A DNA stretch of 64,000 bases from Helicobacteraceae bacterium (lineage in GTDB: Bacteria > Campylobacterota > Campylobacteria > Campylobacterales > Sulfurimonadaceae): the NCBI GenBank assembly GCA_027063225.1, contig JAMOSG010000036.1:35990-99989 (forward strand), given 5' to 3'. Of this stretch, positions 18,602 through 27,340 are shown piece after piece. The notes under the pieces are model-generated. The model had not been told where the DNA came from and made no database searches. It saw nothing but the letters and a program-made list of their open reading frames with translations. The number at the start of each line of letters is the position of its first letter. Position 1 is the stretch's first letter. Position numbers and translations under genes: made by a program.

Positions 18602-19470
18602 TCAATTACCTTTTGTACTAAAATGCTCATACCCTCTTTTGTATGTTCAGGCTTCTCCTTAGAAATTTCAGCTTTAACATCATCTAAGCTATAAAGCGTA
18701 TGATCATAAACAATAACACTAAATTCATCACCCTCTTGTAAAAATGTATTCTCCCCAAACTCTGTATAACGAGTTGCACCTATACTAATGAGCGCTTCTT
18801 GTGGAAGTTCACATCCAAGAAGATACTCCTCTATAGGCTCAAGTGGCCCAGAATCTTCTTGTGTATCTATTTGCTCCACAAGCCAATCTAAAAGCTGTTC
18901 ATAAAAATAACTATATCCTGTAAGCTTTGCATCTTCACCATACTCATAAATTTTACCATCTCTCTTAAGATAACTACAAATAGAGTAATTATCCATCACT
19001 CCACCTTCGCTAAAAGTATCGATTTCAAGTAAGGTATCACTAATACCTTTTGAATTTTCACCCCAATTTTTCTTATCGCTAATTTTTTTTGCACCTTTTA
19101 CGCGAATAGAACAATCGTTATATGCTGCAAAATGGGTAGGAGTGATTTTTTTTAGTTTTCCACCAACACCATATTCAAAACGGCAAACTAAAACTACTTC
19201 AGGCTCTGCTTGAATATTTAGATTTTTATTTAATGGTTTTTTAATATAATGTCCACTCAAAGGATAAGTAAAAAGTTGTTTATTTACTTTTAAATTTACT
19301 AAAGAAACATCACTTGTTGGCTTTGGAAGATAAAAAGGAAAAACTCCCTTTGGAGCATTTTCATCTTTTGTAACAACATCTTTAAAATCTTCTGCTTCTC
19401 CAGCTTGGTCAAGGTGCAGAGCAAAATTCCCTGCTATACCTAAACCTATAAACTTCTTATAGCGACCCAT
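18598..19470 (-). CDS. Conserved protein, probably DUF5718
   Basis: The 290-residue soluble protein appears to belong to DUF5718, a family I associate with Campylobacterota. The N-terminal half (about 8-130) recalls the fumarylacetoacetate-hydrolase fold: GLGIAGNFALHLDQAGE, then QAEPEVVLVCRFEY and TPTHFAAYNDCSIRVKGAKK. FAH enzymes bind metal through Glu/Glu/Asp at comparable sites, but I cannot confirm them here. It is coupled to the ABC-F gene upstream (1-nt overlap) and to the SUI1-like gene downstream, so a link to translation is possible but not shown. Confidence 0.6.
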   Translation of the reverse strand: MGRYKKFIGLGIAGNFALHLDQAGEAEDFKDVVTKDENAPKGVFPFYLPKPTSDVSLVNLKVNKQLFTYPLSGHYIKKPLNKNLNIQAEPEVVLVCRFEYGVGGKLKKITPTHFAAYNDCSIRVKGAKKISDKKNWGENSKGISDTLLEIDTFSEGGVMDNYSICSYLKRDGKIYEYGEDAKLTGYSYFYEQLLDWLVEQIDTQEDSGPLEPIEEYLLGCELPQEALISIGATRYTEFGENTFLQEGDEFSVIVYDHTLYSLDDVKAEISKEKPEHTKEGMSILVQKVID

Positions 19471-21074
19471 TAAAGAGTACCTGCTTCTTTAGCTTGAGCA
19501 AACTCTTCGTAACTTCCTCTAAAATCTATAATTGTTCCATTTTCTTGAATCTCAATAACACGTGTTGCAAAAGCATCAAGTAATTCTCTATCGTGAGATA
19601 CACAAATAACATTTCCATCAAAATTATGGAGTGCCTCACCAAGAGCTACGATCGCTTCTAGGTCAAGGTGGTTAGATGGTTCATCTAAAACTAAGAAGTT
19701 TCCACTCTCTAACATCATTTTAGAAAGCATCATTCTATGTTTTTCACCCCCAGAGATTTTCTCTACACTTTTTTCTTGTTGTTCACCATTAAAAAGCATA
19801 CGTCCAAGGCAGTTACGAATCTCTGCAATATCACGTTTAGGATCAAAAGAGCGTAACCAATCATAAAGTGTTCCATCACCCTCAATTTTATCTGTTGTAT
19901 CTTGAGGGAAATATGATGTTTCAATTGTAGCACCCCAAAAAACTTCACCCTCTGTTGGTTTTAACTCTTCCATCATAATTTTAATAAGTGTAGTTTTACC
20001 AACACCGTTTCCACCAATAAGTGCAATTTTTTCACCTGGTTCTACTTTAAAGTCAATATCATTAAGAACTTTATGATCCCCATAGCTATGCGATACATGG
20101 CGAACTTCTAATGCTTCATCACCCATTTGACGTTTAGCTTTAAAAACAATCGATGGATCACGACGAGATGATGGTTTAATCTCTTCGATATTTAATTTTT
20201 CAAGTTGTTTTTGACGTGAAGTTGCTTGTTTTGCTTTTGAAGCATTTGCACTAAAACGTCTTACAAACGCTTCTAATTGCTCTTTCTCTTTTTGTTTTTT
20301 AGCATTTTCTAACTCTTGTTGTTTTGCTAAAACATTTGCAGCAATGTACCAATCATCATAATTCCCTGTAAATTCACGAATCTTTTGGTAATCTACATCT
20401 AAAATATTTGTTACAACTGCATTTAAAAAGTGTCTATCGTGAGAGATAACTACTAAAGTACCCTCATGACGTTGCAATTCATGCTCTAACCAGCTAATCG
20501 TTTCAATATCAAGGTTATTTGTTGGCTCATCTAAAAATAAAACATCTGGTTTTGGAAAAAGTACTTGTGCAAGTAAAACTTTAAATTTATCTGCACTGTT
20601 GAGTGTACTCATAAGATTGTAATGTTGCTCAGCTGGAATTCCAACATTTTCTAAAATTTTTGCAATTTTAATATCATACTCATATGTTGGATCCTCTTCA
20701 ACACAGATTGTTTCAAGTTCTGCTAAACGATTGTTTACCGCATCATCCTCAAAATCACCCGTTGCATAAAGATTCTCTTTCTCTTTAATCGCATCATAAA
20801 GGCGTTTGTTTCCATAAAGTACTGCATCTAAAATTGTAAAATCTTCAAAAGCAAATTGGTTTTGTCCTAAAACACCAACACGATATTGTTTAGGGATAAT
20901 AACTTCCCCTTCATATTCGTTAATTTCACCACTTAAAATTTTTAAGAAAGTTGTTTTTCCCGCACCATTTGCACCAATAAGCCCATAACGCTTATGTCTA
21001 TCTAGTTTAAGATTAATATCTTGAAAGAGAACTCTACTTCCAAAACGCATCGTTAAATTTTGTACTGTTACCAT
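19470..21074 (-). CDS. ABC-F ribosome-associated ATPase, YbiT-like
   Basis: The 534-residue soluble protein has two ABC ATPase domains and no membrane segments. Walker A motifs are GANGAGKT and GGNGVGKT; Walker B motifs are LFLDEPTNNLD and LVLDEPSNHLD. A charged linker (about 240-290) matches the P-site interaction motif of ABC-F proteins. The first signature motif is non-canonical (STLNSADKFKV instead of LSGGEK), as in YbiT; the second is normal (ISGGEKHRM). ABC-F proteins act on the ribosomal E site to resolve stalled or slow elongation. It forms an operon with the DUF5718 and SUI1-like genes. Confidence 0.9.
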   Translation of the reverse strand: MVTVQNLTMRFGSRVLFQDINLKLDRHKRYGLIGANGAGKTTFLKILSGEINEYEGEVIIPKQYRVGVLGQNQFAFEDFTILDAVLYGNKRLYDAIKEKENLYATGDFEDDAVNNRLAELETICVEEDPTYEYDIKIAKILENVGIPAEQHYNLMSTLNSADKFKVLLAQVLFPKPDVLFLDEPTNNLDIETISWLEHELQRHEGTLVVISHDRHFLNAVVTNILDVDYQKIREFTGNYDDWYIAANVLAKQQELENAKKQKEKEQLEAFVRRFSANASKAKQATSRQKQLEKLNIEEIKPSSRRDPSIVFKAKRQMGDEALEVRHVSHSYGDHKVLNDIDFKVEPGEKIALIGGNGVGKTTLIKIMMEELKPTEGEVFWGATIETSYFPQDTTDKIEGDGTLYDWLRSFDPKRDIAEIRNCLGRMLFNGEQQEKSVEKISGGEKHRMMLSKMMLESGNFLVLDEPSNHLDLEAIVALGEALHNFDGNVICVSHDRELLDAFATRVIEIQENGTIIDFRGSYEEFAQAKEAGTL

Positions 21075-21104
21075 ATCTTTTTGCCTACTATTTTTTTGTT
21101 TGTA

Positions 21105-22325
21105 TTATACAGTTTTAAGTTTTAAACTTAGTAAAAATGCTAAACTAAGCAACCCTATTGTAAGTAAATATATAGCACTATAACTCCCAAAAACAGAGAG
21201 TAAAACTCCACCTAAAATTGGAAAGAAAAGGCCAATAGAAACAAGGTTTGTCTGCACTGCTGTGTAAATTGGTCGCTCCTCCTCTGGAGCTAATTCTATA
21301 ACTAAGTTCATCCCTGCAATACTTAAACCATCAAGTGCAATACCAAAAAGTAAAAATATCGCTCCATAAAAAAACAAACTATCTGCAAAAAGTGCTATAA
21401 CAAAAGCGTTTATCATAAAAAAGATAGATAAGGAGAGCATCTTATTGTAGTTACTTATTTTTCTCCATAAAAATGTACTTCCTAAAATACTTCCAACCAT
21501 CTGAAGCATAATAAATCCACCAAGCATTGTTCCACTTAATGTAAAACTATTGTTAGCATTTAAAATAACAAAAGGCATACTTAAAAAATAACTAAAACTT
21601 AAAAAAATAACTAATATCTGTTTTTGAAATGCTCTATTACTTTTTAAAATAGTTAACGCTTTTGCTAAAAACTTTTTAAAGTTTTTCTCTTTTTGAAGCA
21701 CTTTTTTCTTTGGAGGTTCCTCAATCGTTATAAATGCTACAAACCCTATTGCCATCAACAAACTACTTACCATAAAAAGGTAAGCATAATTAAGGGGTGC
21801 TTCAAAGTTTGTTAATACAAACCCTGTAATTCCACCACTAATAATACTTGCAATACTTCCTGCAACTTGGCGATTTGCCATAGTTTTTCCACGATACTCT
21901 TTAGAAAAAAGCTTAGCTTGCAACTCTTTAAAGTAAATTGCTCCAAAACCAGCTGTAAAACTAAAGAAGAAAAGCCCAATCCCTATAGAGATAAGTGTTA
22001 ATGTTTTATGCTCATCTCCAAATATTAAAATAGCAAATCCTATAAAAAACCAGCTAAACCACCGAAAGAAAAAAACTTTACGTATATAAGGTAAAACTCT
22101 CTCATACGCAACAGCATGAAAGGCAGCATAAAGTTGTATAGCAATAGCACCACCGCGAAGCAATGAGCTAAAAAGACCAACTAAAATAAGATTTTCACTA
22201 AAGTGGTGAATCATAAGTGGTAAAACGGTAGAGGGTTCTGCAATAGTAATAGCAAGTGCTAAAAAAAAGGCATGAATAATGTTTTTATAATTATTTTTTG
22301 GATTGTCAATTTGATAATTTTTCAT
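21105..22325 (-). CDS. MFS transporter
   Basis: The 406-residue polytopic protein has about twelve hydrophobic segments and a short central cytoplasmic loop (about 205-225, Lys-rich), consistent with the major facilitator superfamily. The segment EYRGKTMANRQVAGSIASIISGG resembles the loop 4-5 region of several exporters. No substrate can be named. It ends about 30 nt before the ABC-F start and follows tRNA-Arg. Confidence 0.8.
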   Translation of the reverse strand: MKNYQIDNPKNNYKNIIHAFFLALAITIAEPSTVLPLMIHHFSENLILVGLFSSLLRGGAIAIQLYAAFHAVAYERVLPYIRKVFFFRWFSWFFIGFAILIFGDEHKTLTLISIGIGLFFFSFTAGFGAIYFKELQAKLFSKEYRGKTMANRQVAGSIASIISGGITGFVLTNFEAPLNYAYLFMVSSLLMAIGFVAFITIEEPPKKKVLQKEKNFKKFLAKALTILKSNRAFQKQILVIFLSFSYFLSMPFVILNANNSFTLSGTMLGGFIMLQMVGSILGSTFLWRKISNYNKMLSLSIFFMINAFVIALFADSLFFYGAIFLLFGIALDGLSIAGMNLVIELAPEEERPIYTAVQTNLVSIGLFFPILGGVLLSVFGSYSAIYLLTIGLLSLAFLLSLKLKTV

Positions 22326-22359
22326 AAGAAACTTTTGTGATTAATTTGTAGTTGAAGAA

Positions 22360-22436
22360 TGGTACGCCCAAAGGGATTCGAACCCCTGACCGCCGGTACC
22401 GCAAACCGGTGCTCTATCCAGCTGAGCTATGGACGC
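22360..22436 (-). tRNA. tRNA-Arg (anticodon GCG)
   Basis: The minus strand folds into a full 77-nt cloverleaf with encoded CCA. The D-arm is GCTC...GAGC. The anticodon stem is CCGGT/ACCGG with loop TTGCGGT (anticodon GCG), and the T-arm is AGGGG-TTCGAAT-CCCTT. The acceptor has G-U pairs at 1-72 and 4-69. It reads CGC and CGU with G at the wobble position rather than the usual A34 (inosine). Confidence 0.95.
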
Positions 22437-22513
22437 AAATTTTAAGAAGTTATCTTTTAAAGATGGTGAAATTATAGTATAAAACTTTTAAAACAAGCTT
22501 AATTCAAAGAAGA

Positions 22514-22729
22514 TTATTGGATCTGCTCCAAAATCTTCTCTAATTTTTTCTCTAATGTATAGAGTTCATGGATCTGTTTAACATAGGCTTGTAAAACAAA
22601 TTTCAGATCATTGTTTGCTTCAATGTCAAAATCTTGTGCCATCTTCTTTTCTAAAAAAATAGCAAAATCATCTTCAACATCAAGGTCAAAACGACGACCA
22701 CCTATATCTAAACCTATTCTTTTAGACAT
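22514..22729 (-). CDS. ZapA-like small protein
   Basis: The 71-residue protein has an N-terminal beta hairpin (KRIGLDIGGRRFDLDVEDDF) followed by two helices, the second a coiled coil (about 45-70). This is the layout of the FtsZ-associated ZapA family, although it is short and identity is weak. It lies 4 nt after a ZapB-like coiled-coil gene, a pairing known from other bacteria. It would promote FtsZ bundling if the assignment is right. Confidence 0.55.
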   Translation of the reverse strand: MSKRIGLDIGGRRFDLDVEDDFAIFLEKKMAQDFDIEANNDLKFVLQAYVKQIHELYTLEKKLEKILEQIQ

Positions 22730-22733
22730 CTAT

Positions 22734-22982
22734 TTAGCCTAAAATACTTTCGATTTTACTCATGATATCTTCAATCTCTAACTCTTTAAACTCATTTTCC
22801 TCTTTAAGAGTTTCAATCTCTTTATTTTTTGCTTCAATTGTTGTGTTTAGTTCTGCAATCTCATTTTTTAAAAGTTCATTATCTTGTTGAAGAGCATTGT
22901 ATTTTTCAAGTAAAGTAGATACTTTTGTAGCTAATTTTTCAACTGTTGTTTGTGCCTGTGTAATTTGTTCTTGATTTTCCAT
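22734..22982 (-). CDS. Short coiled-coil protein, ZapB-like
   Basis: The 82-residue protein is a continuous parallel coiled coil (about 10-78) with clear heptads (KLATKVSTLLEKYNALQQDN). The length equals ZapB (about 80 residues), and its neighbour is ZapA-like. ZapB acts in divisome organisation. The assignment is by size, structure and pairing, not by a diagnostic motif. It begins 29 nt after modC, probably on the same transcript. Confidence 0.5.
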   Translation of the reverse strand: MENQEQITQAQTTVEKLATKVSTLLEKYNALQQDNELLKNEIAELNTTIEAKNKEIETLKEENEFKELEIEDIMSKIESILG

Positions 22983-23011
22983 AAATAGTTCCTTTATTTG
23001 GGTTTTAATTA

Positions 23012-23764
23012 TTATTTATAAAGCACAATTTGTTCCAAAATATTCTCTTTTTCTAAATCAAAATAAAATATCTCATTTTGAGATTCAAAAACAAGTTTAT
23101 TCTTTTGCTTTTTTACAAACTGCAACACCCGCTGTTCTTGTTGCTCCTTTTTTGAAACAACTTTCCCTCTTTCTATATACACCACCCTAGAAGCTACCTT
23201 TTCTAGCTCATTCTTATCATGAGTAACCATAATAGTTGTTAAATGGAAACGTTTATGTAAAACTAAAAGCTCCTCTTGAAGTTTTAAACGTATTTTTGCA
23301 TCTAATGCAGAAAGTGGTTCATCTAAAAGTAAAACTTTTGGTTTTTTCATAAGTGCACGACACAAAGCAACACGCTGTTTTTGTCCACCACTAAGCTGGG
23401 AAGGAAAAAGGTGCTTTAGCGATGTAAGTTCTGTAAGCTCTAAAAGCTCCTTTGCTAAGTTTTTGTCATTTTGAGCAAAAAGAAGATTTCTCTCTACACT
23501 CATATTTTCAAAAAGAGCATAATCTTGTGTTACAAAACCAATGGAACGTTTTTGTGTTGGAAGTTTTTTTGTTTTGCTATTCCAAGTCTCACCATCTACT
23601 TCAATAAAACCTTTTGTATCTTCTAAACCTGCCAAAACTCTTAGAAGCGTTGTTTTTCCACTTCCACTAGTACCACTTAAAACAATAAACTCATTCTCTT
23701 GAATATGAAGTTTTACATCTAAGGTAAATTGTTCTAACTCTTTTTGAATATCTACAAAAATCAT
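23012..23764 (-). CDS. modC: Molybdate ABC transporter ATPase (short ModC)
   Basis: The 250-residue ABC ATPase has Walker A (GTSGSGKT, about 31-38), the signature [15 protein letters not shown], Walker B ([12 protein letters not shown]) and the H-loop (VTHD). It energises molybdate or tungstate uptake together with modB and modA, with which it overlaps by 4 nt. The C-terminal TOBE/Mop domain of classical ModC (about 350 residues) is missing. Only about 40 residues follow the ATPase core, so oxyanion feedback through Mop domains is unlikely. Confidence 0.88.
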   Translation of the reverse strand: MIFVDIQKELEQFTLDVKLHIQENEFIVLSGTSGSGKTTLLRVLAGLEDTKGFIEVDGETWNSKTKKLPTQKRSIGFVTQDYALFENMSVERNLLFAQNDKNLAKELLELTELTSLKHLFPSQLSGGQKQRVALCRALMKKPKVLLLDEPLSALDAKIRLKLQEELLVLHKRFHLTTIMVTHDKNELEKVASRVVYIERGKVVSKKEQQEQRVLQFVKKQKNKLVFESQNEIFYFDLEKENILEQIVLYK

Positions 23765-24393
23765 TTTAAACTCTTTTGTTTATGGTTAAAGTAATAGACA
23801 CTAAACAAAACACTAAAGCTTAAAAGTAACATTACCATACTGTAAATATGAGCATTATCATACTCTAAGTTCTCTACAAACTCATAAATAGCAACAGAAG
23901 CAACTTTTGTTTCTCCTGGAATACTACCACCAACCATTAAAACAACACCAAATTCTCCTACTGTATGTGCAAAAGTAATTACAATAGCATTTAAAAGTGC
24001 TGGTTTAATATTTGGTAATGCAACAAAAAAAAGTGTTTGCAAAGATGATTTTCCAACAATATAACTTGCTTCTATCATATTTTTATTGAGCGATGCAAAA
24101 CCACTTTGCAAAGGTTGAACCATAAAAGGTAAAGAGTAAAAACAACTTGCAATCACTAAAGATTCAAAGTTAAAAATAAAAGGGGTATCTGAGAGTGCCC
24201 ACAAAAGGTAAAAACCTAAAACTGAAGGGGGTAAAACTATAGGGAGTGCTGTTATTGTTTCTAAAAAAGGTTTAAATTTTGAAGTTGTTTGAGAAAGATA
24301 CCAAGCAAGCGGAAGAGCAAAGAAAAAAAGAAGTATTGTTGTAACACTCGCTAACTCAAAGGAGAGTAAAAATGGCTCAAAATCTAAATTCAT
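23761..24393 (-). CDS. modB: Molybdate ABC transporter permease
   Basis: The 210-residue inner-membrane protein has about five to six helices. The permease coupling loop [29 protein letters not shown] and the [21 protein letters not shown] segment are typical of ModB. It overlaps modA and modC by 4 nt each, so the three subunits are translationally coupled. Confidence 0.93.
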   Translation of the reverse strand: MNLDFEPFLLSFELASVTTILLFFFALPLAWYLSQTTSKFKPFLETITALPIVLPPSVLGFYLLWALSDTPFIFNFESLVIASCFYSLPFMVQPLQSGFASLNKNMIEASYIVGKSSLQTLFFVALPNIKPALLNAIVITFAHTVGEFGVVLMVGGSIPGETKVASVAIYEFVENLEYDNAHIYSMVMLLLSFSVLFSVYYFNHKQKSLK

Positions 24394-25130
24394 GGCACAA
24401 TATAACCATACTCTTTAAATATCTGTTTTGCTTTTTTTGATTCTAAAAAGCTTAAGAAATATTTTGCATCATCATTGTTTTTTGCATGTTTTAAAAGTAC
24501 AACACCTTGCTTTATAGGTGTATAAAGTTTTTGATCTATTTGCATAAAATGTTGTGGTGTCTGAAATTTTCTCAGCTTATCACTATAAAGAGCAGAGATA
24601 GCTACAATTCCAACATCAGCAGCTTTAAGAGAGTAAGAGAGTGTTTGTGCAATGGAATGAGCATAGATAAATTTAGACTTTATATCTTTGTAGATATGTA
24701 GATTTTTCAATGCTTCAACGGCTGCTGCTCCATAGGGTGCTGTTTTTGGATTTGCTATAGCAATTTTTTTTATATCTTTTTGTTTTAAAAGTGTTAAAGA
24801 TTTTGACAAATCTCTTTTTTTTACGCTAAATAAAGCTAAAAGTCCATTTGCATACACTTTTGGTTTTGAGATAGCTAAAGATTTTTCATATAAAAACTGT
24901 GGATACTTCATATTGGCAGATAAAAAAAGATCATAAGGTGCACCACGTAAAATCTGTGCACTTAAATGTCCACTTCCACCTAATGTCACTTCTACTTTAA
25001 CTTCTGGGTACTGTTTTAAAAACTCTTTTTTTAAATCTTGTATTGCATAACTTACATTGGCTGCAATTGCTAAATGGATAGTTGAAGCTTGTAAAGATAC
25101 AACAAAGAATAAAAGAGCAAACAACTTCAT
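24390..25130 (-). CDS. modA: Molybdate-binding periplasmic protein
   Basis: The 246-residue protein starts with a signal peptide (about 1-15, ending LQAS) and continues with the ModA pattern. This includes [13 protein letters not shown], the oxyanion-binding [23 protein letters not shown] and the Ser/Ala/Val/Tyr region [15 protein letters not shown]. It binds molybdate or tungstate and delivers it to ModBC. Its ATG overlaps the trpA stop in a TAATG arrangement (1 nt). Confidence 0.93.
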   Translation of the reverse strand: MKLFALLFFVVSLQASTIHLAIAANVSYAIQDLKKEFLKQYPEVKVEVTLGGSGHLSAQILRGAPYDLFLSANMKYPQFLYEKSLAISKPKVYANGLLALFSVKKRDLSKSLTLLKQKDIKKIAIANPKTAPYGAAAVEALKNLHIYKDIKSKFIYAHSIAQTLSYSLKAADVGIVAISALYSDKLRKFQTPQHFMQIDQKLYTPIKQGVVLLKHAKNNDDAKYFLSFLESKKAKQIFKEYGYIVP

Positions 25131-25870
25131 TAAGAGTTTATCTCCTCTTTAATAATAGAAGCTATAGTACAACATTTATCAATTTTTTGTGTAAAGTTTG
25201 TATCTTCTTCTAAAAGAACTTTTGTAAAAGCACTTCCAACAATTACACCATCTGCTCCAACAATTTTTTGTTTTGCAGTTTTTTCATTTACCCCAAACCC
25301 TACAAATACTGGTGTTTTTGTGTACTCTTTAATAGTTTGTAAAAAAGGTTGAAGATCTTCTGAAGCACCACTTCCTGTAATACCAGTGTATGCTACCATA
25401 TAGATAAATTTTTGAGCATTAGAAACAATTTGTTCAATTCTTTGTGGAGAATCTGTTGGTGCTACAAAACTAATATTACTTAGATTGTTTGCTTGAAACA
25501 GTTCATCATACACCACTGCTTCTTCATGTGGTAAGTCTGGAATTATAAACCCACTTAGTCCCATCTCTTTTGCTAAAGGAAGAAGCTTAGGCATTTTTTG
25601 TTGATAAAAGCTATTAAAATACCCCATCCATAAAGTATCTACTTTTGGTGCAACCTCTTTAGTAATATCTAACACATCGCTAAATTTTAAACCTTGTTGT
25701 AACACTTTATGACTTGCTGCCTCAATAAGTGGTCCATCTGCAACAGGGTCAGAAAATGGAACTCCAAGTTCAAGTGTATCTACACCATTTTGTGCAAGAG
25801 CTAAAGCTAAATCTACACTAAATTGTTTCTCTGGATATCCAGAAGTTATAAAAGCTACTAATTGTTTCAT
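25130..25870 (-). CDS. trpA: Tryptophan synthase alpha subunit
   Basis: TrpA cleaves indole-3-glycerol phosphate to indole and glyceraldehyde 3-phosphate. The 246-residue TIM barrel shows the catalytic Glu in DTLELGVPFSDPVADGP and the later catalytic Asp in FIIPDLPHEE. The phosphate-binding YTGITGSG loop and VGFGVNE/GADGVIVGSA follow. No other trp gene is nearby. It overlaps an Hpt gene (4 nt) and modA (1 nt), so it is embedded in a molybdate-uptake operon. Confidence 0.97.
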   Translation of the reverse strand: MKQLVAFITSGYPEKQFSVDLALALAQNGVDTLELGVPFSDPVADGPLIEAASHKVLQQGLKFSDVLDITKEVAPKVDTLWMGYFNSFYQQKMPKLLPLAKEMGLSGFIIPDLPHEEAVVYDELFQANNLSNISFVAPTDSPQRIEQIVSNAQKFIYMVAYTGITGSGASEDLQPFLQTIKEYTKTPVFVGFGVNEKTAKQKIVGADGVIVGSAFTKVLLEEDTNFTQKIDKCCTIASIIKEEINS

Positions 25871-26271
25871 TTTGCATCCAAGTCTGGTAATTTTAAAAGG
25901 GAGAATTTTACTTTGCTAAGAGGTTGGTCTTGATTAAAATCTTTGTTCCATTGCGTAAACATATCGCTAATTTGTAAAAGCCAATCTATTGTTTCTTGAT
26001 TTGCATGATCCTCTTTTTGACGTAAAATCTCTAATAAATCCTCTACAAGAGCTGCTAATCTATGAATAGATTCAAGTTTTAAATAACCAGAAGCAGATTT
26101 GATATTATGAAAAACACGAAAAAGTTCATTTACACTTCTTCTATACATCTCATCTTTAGAAAGATCTAAAACCATAATTTCCATACTATCACACATCAAA
26201 GAAAAATGGTCTAAAAACTCATCAACAATATCAAAATCAAATGCCTCTTCTAACTCAGTTTTGATACCCAT
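25867..26271 (-). CDS. Stand-alone histidine phosphotransfer (Hpt) protein
   Basis: The 134-residue helical protein carries the Hpt signature FRVFHNIKSASGYL, with the phosphorylatable His at residue 55 and the Lys three positions later. It would relay phosphate between a hybrid sensor kinase and a response regulator, neither of which is encoded nearby. It is the first gene of the hpt-trpA-modABC transcript. The ATG has an AGGGGAGC site, and a -10 TATAAT lies at 26296-26301. Confidence 0.85.
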   Translation of the reverse strand: MGIKTELEEAFDFDIVDEFLDHFSLMCDSMEIMVLDLSKDEMYRRSVNELFRVFHNIKSASGYLKLESIHRLAALVEDLLEILRQKEDHANQETIDWLLQISDMFTQWNKDFNQDQPLSKVKFSLLKLPDLDAK

Positions 26272-26295
26272 AAAAAAGCTCCCCTACTAATGAGG

Positions 26296-26301
26296 ATTAT
26301 A
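26296..26301 (-). promoter_or_regulatory. -10 box of the hpt-trpA-modABC operon
   Basis: The minus strand reads TATAAT about 24 nt upstream of the hpt ATG. The ribosome site AGGGGAGC lies between. No other strong promoter was seen down to modC. Confidence 0.55.
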
Positions 26302-26313
26302 ACAATTTTTTAA

Positions 26314-27276
26314 TTAATTTTTACTATAAGGGTTTAGTTTAAGTAAAATTAAATCTGCCACAACATTCCCTATAAGTGTTAAAAAAGCACTAATAATTAA
26401 GATTCCCATAATAACTGGATAATCTCTACTTAAAGTACTAGAAAAGAAAAGTTGCCCCATTCCATCTATTCCAAAAATAGCTTCTAAAATAACACTACCA
26501 CCAATAAGTCCTGGTAAAGAAAGTCCTAATAGTGTAACAATTGGAGGCAATAGATTAGGCAAAATATAATACTTCAAAAGTTCTATTTTTGATAAAGCAC
26601 GAGTTTGGGCAAAAAAGTAAAAGTCACTCTTTAAAATTTCTAATGTCAAAGAACGAATATAAGAGATTAATGCACCTAAAGAGACAAAAATAGTAATACT
26701 AATAGGAAGAACAAGATGCCATAACATATCTTTATAATAAGCTAAAGTATCTGTAGCATTAATATTAAGCGAATGTAATCCAGCAATGGGAAAGAGTTCT
26801 AAATAAACGCTAAAAAAACCTATAAATAAAAGTGCTAAATAAAAAGATGGTGTTGCAAAACTAAAAAGAGCAATTTGTTGAATTATTTTATCGATAAAAC
26901 TGTTTTGAGACAATGCAGCACTAATGCCTAAAAAAAGTGCTATGACAAATACAAATATTAAAGAAACAATATTTATAAAAAGGGTAATAGGCAATCGTTT
27001 GAGTATTTCATCTATTACATCACCACCTGTTACAAAAGATATACCAAACTTTAATGTAAGAATATTTTTTATCCAATCTATGTATTGTTCAAACAAAGGT
27101 TTATCAAGCCCATAAACTGCTTGAAGTTTAGCAATAGCCTCTGGAGTCATATTTGGATTTAATTCACCAGCAGATAAAAAACTATTTGGAGCTAAATGCA
27201 TTGCAAAAAAAGAGATAAGAGAAATTAACAATAGCATAAAAAGTATATATAAAAATTTAATAAAAAATTGTTTCAT
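26314..27276 (-). CDS. DppB/OppB-type ABC transporter permease
   Basis: The 320-residue polytopic permease has the family pattern. An N-terminal membrane helix comes first, followed by MAPNSFLSAG, YGLDKPLFEQYIDWI and a C-terminal coupling region (FAQTRALSKIELLKYYILPNLLPPIVTLLGLSLPGLIGGSVILEAIFG). ATG at 27276 is preferred over a TTG at 27315. The TTG would lie inside the terminator hairpin of the porin gene, and the ATG follows a -10 box by 7 nt. The matching DppC-type permease is about 16 kb away. No ATPase or binding protein is encoded in the window. Confidence 0.88.
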   Translation of the reverse strand: MKQFFIKFLYILFMLLLISLISFFAMHLAPNSFLSAGELNPNMTPEAIAKLQAVYGLDKPLFEQYIDWIKNILTLKFGISFVTGGDVIDEILKRLPITLFINIVSLIFVFVIALFLGISAALSQNSFIDKIIQQIALFSFATPSFYLALLFIGFFSVYLELFPIAGLHSLNINATDTLAYYKDMLWHLVLPISITIFVSLGALISYIRSLTLEILKSDFYFFAQTRALSKIELLKYYILPNLLPPIVTLLGLSLPGLIGGSVILEAIFGIDGMGQLFFSSTLSRDYPVIMGILIISAFLTLIGNVVADLILLKLNPYSKN

Positions 27277-27283
27277 AGAAAAG

Positions 27284-27289
27284 ATTGTA
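27284..27289 (-). promoter_or_regulatory. -10 box of the DppB-type gene, near-leaderless
   Basis: The minus strand reads TACAAT, 7 nt before the ATG at 27276. An alternative TATTAT lies about 8 nt further upstream. No ribosome site lies between, so a leader of about 1 nt is inferred. Confidence 0.5.
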
Positions 27290-27302
27290 GCATAATAAAG
27301 GG

Positions 27303-27331
27303 TTAAGACAAACAAAAAATGTTTGCCTTAA
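27303..27331 (-). terminator. Terminator-like hairpin after the porin gene
   Basis: An 11-bp stem (one G-U pair) with arms 27321-27331 and 27303-27313 encloses a 7-nt loop, 9 nt past the porin stop. The following U-tract is weak on the minus strand. It separates the porin from the DppB-type gene. Confidence 0.65.
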
Positions 27332-27340
27332 TTAAAGAAA

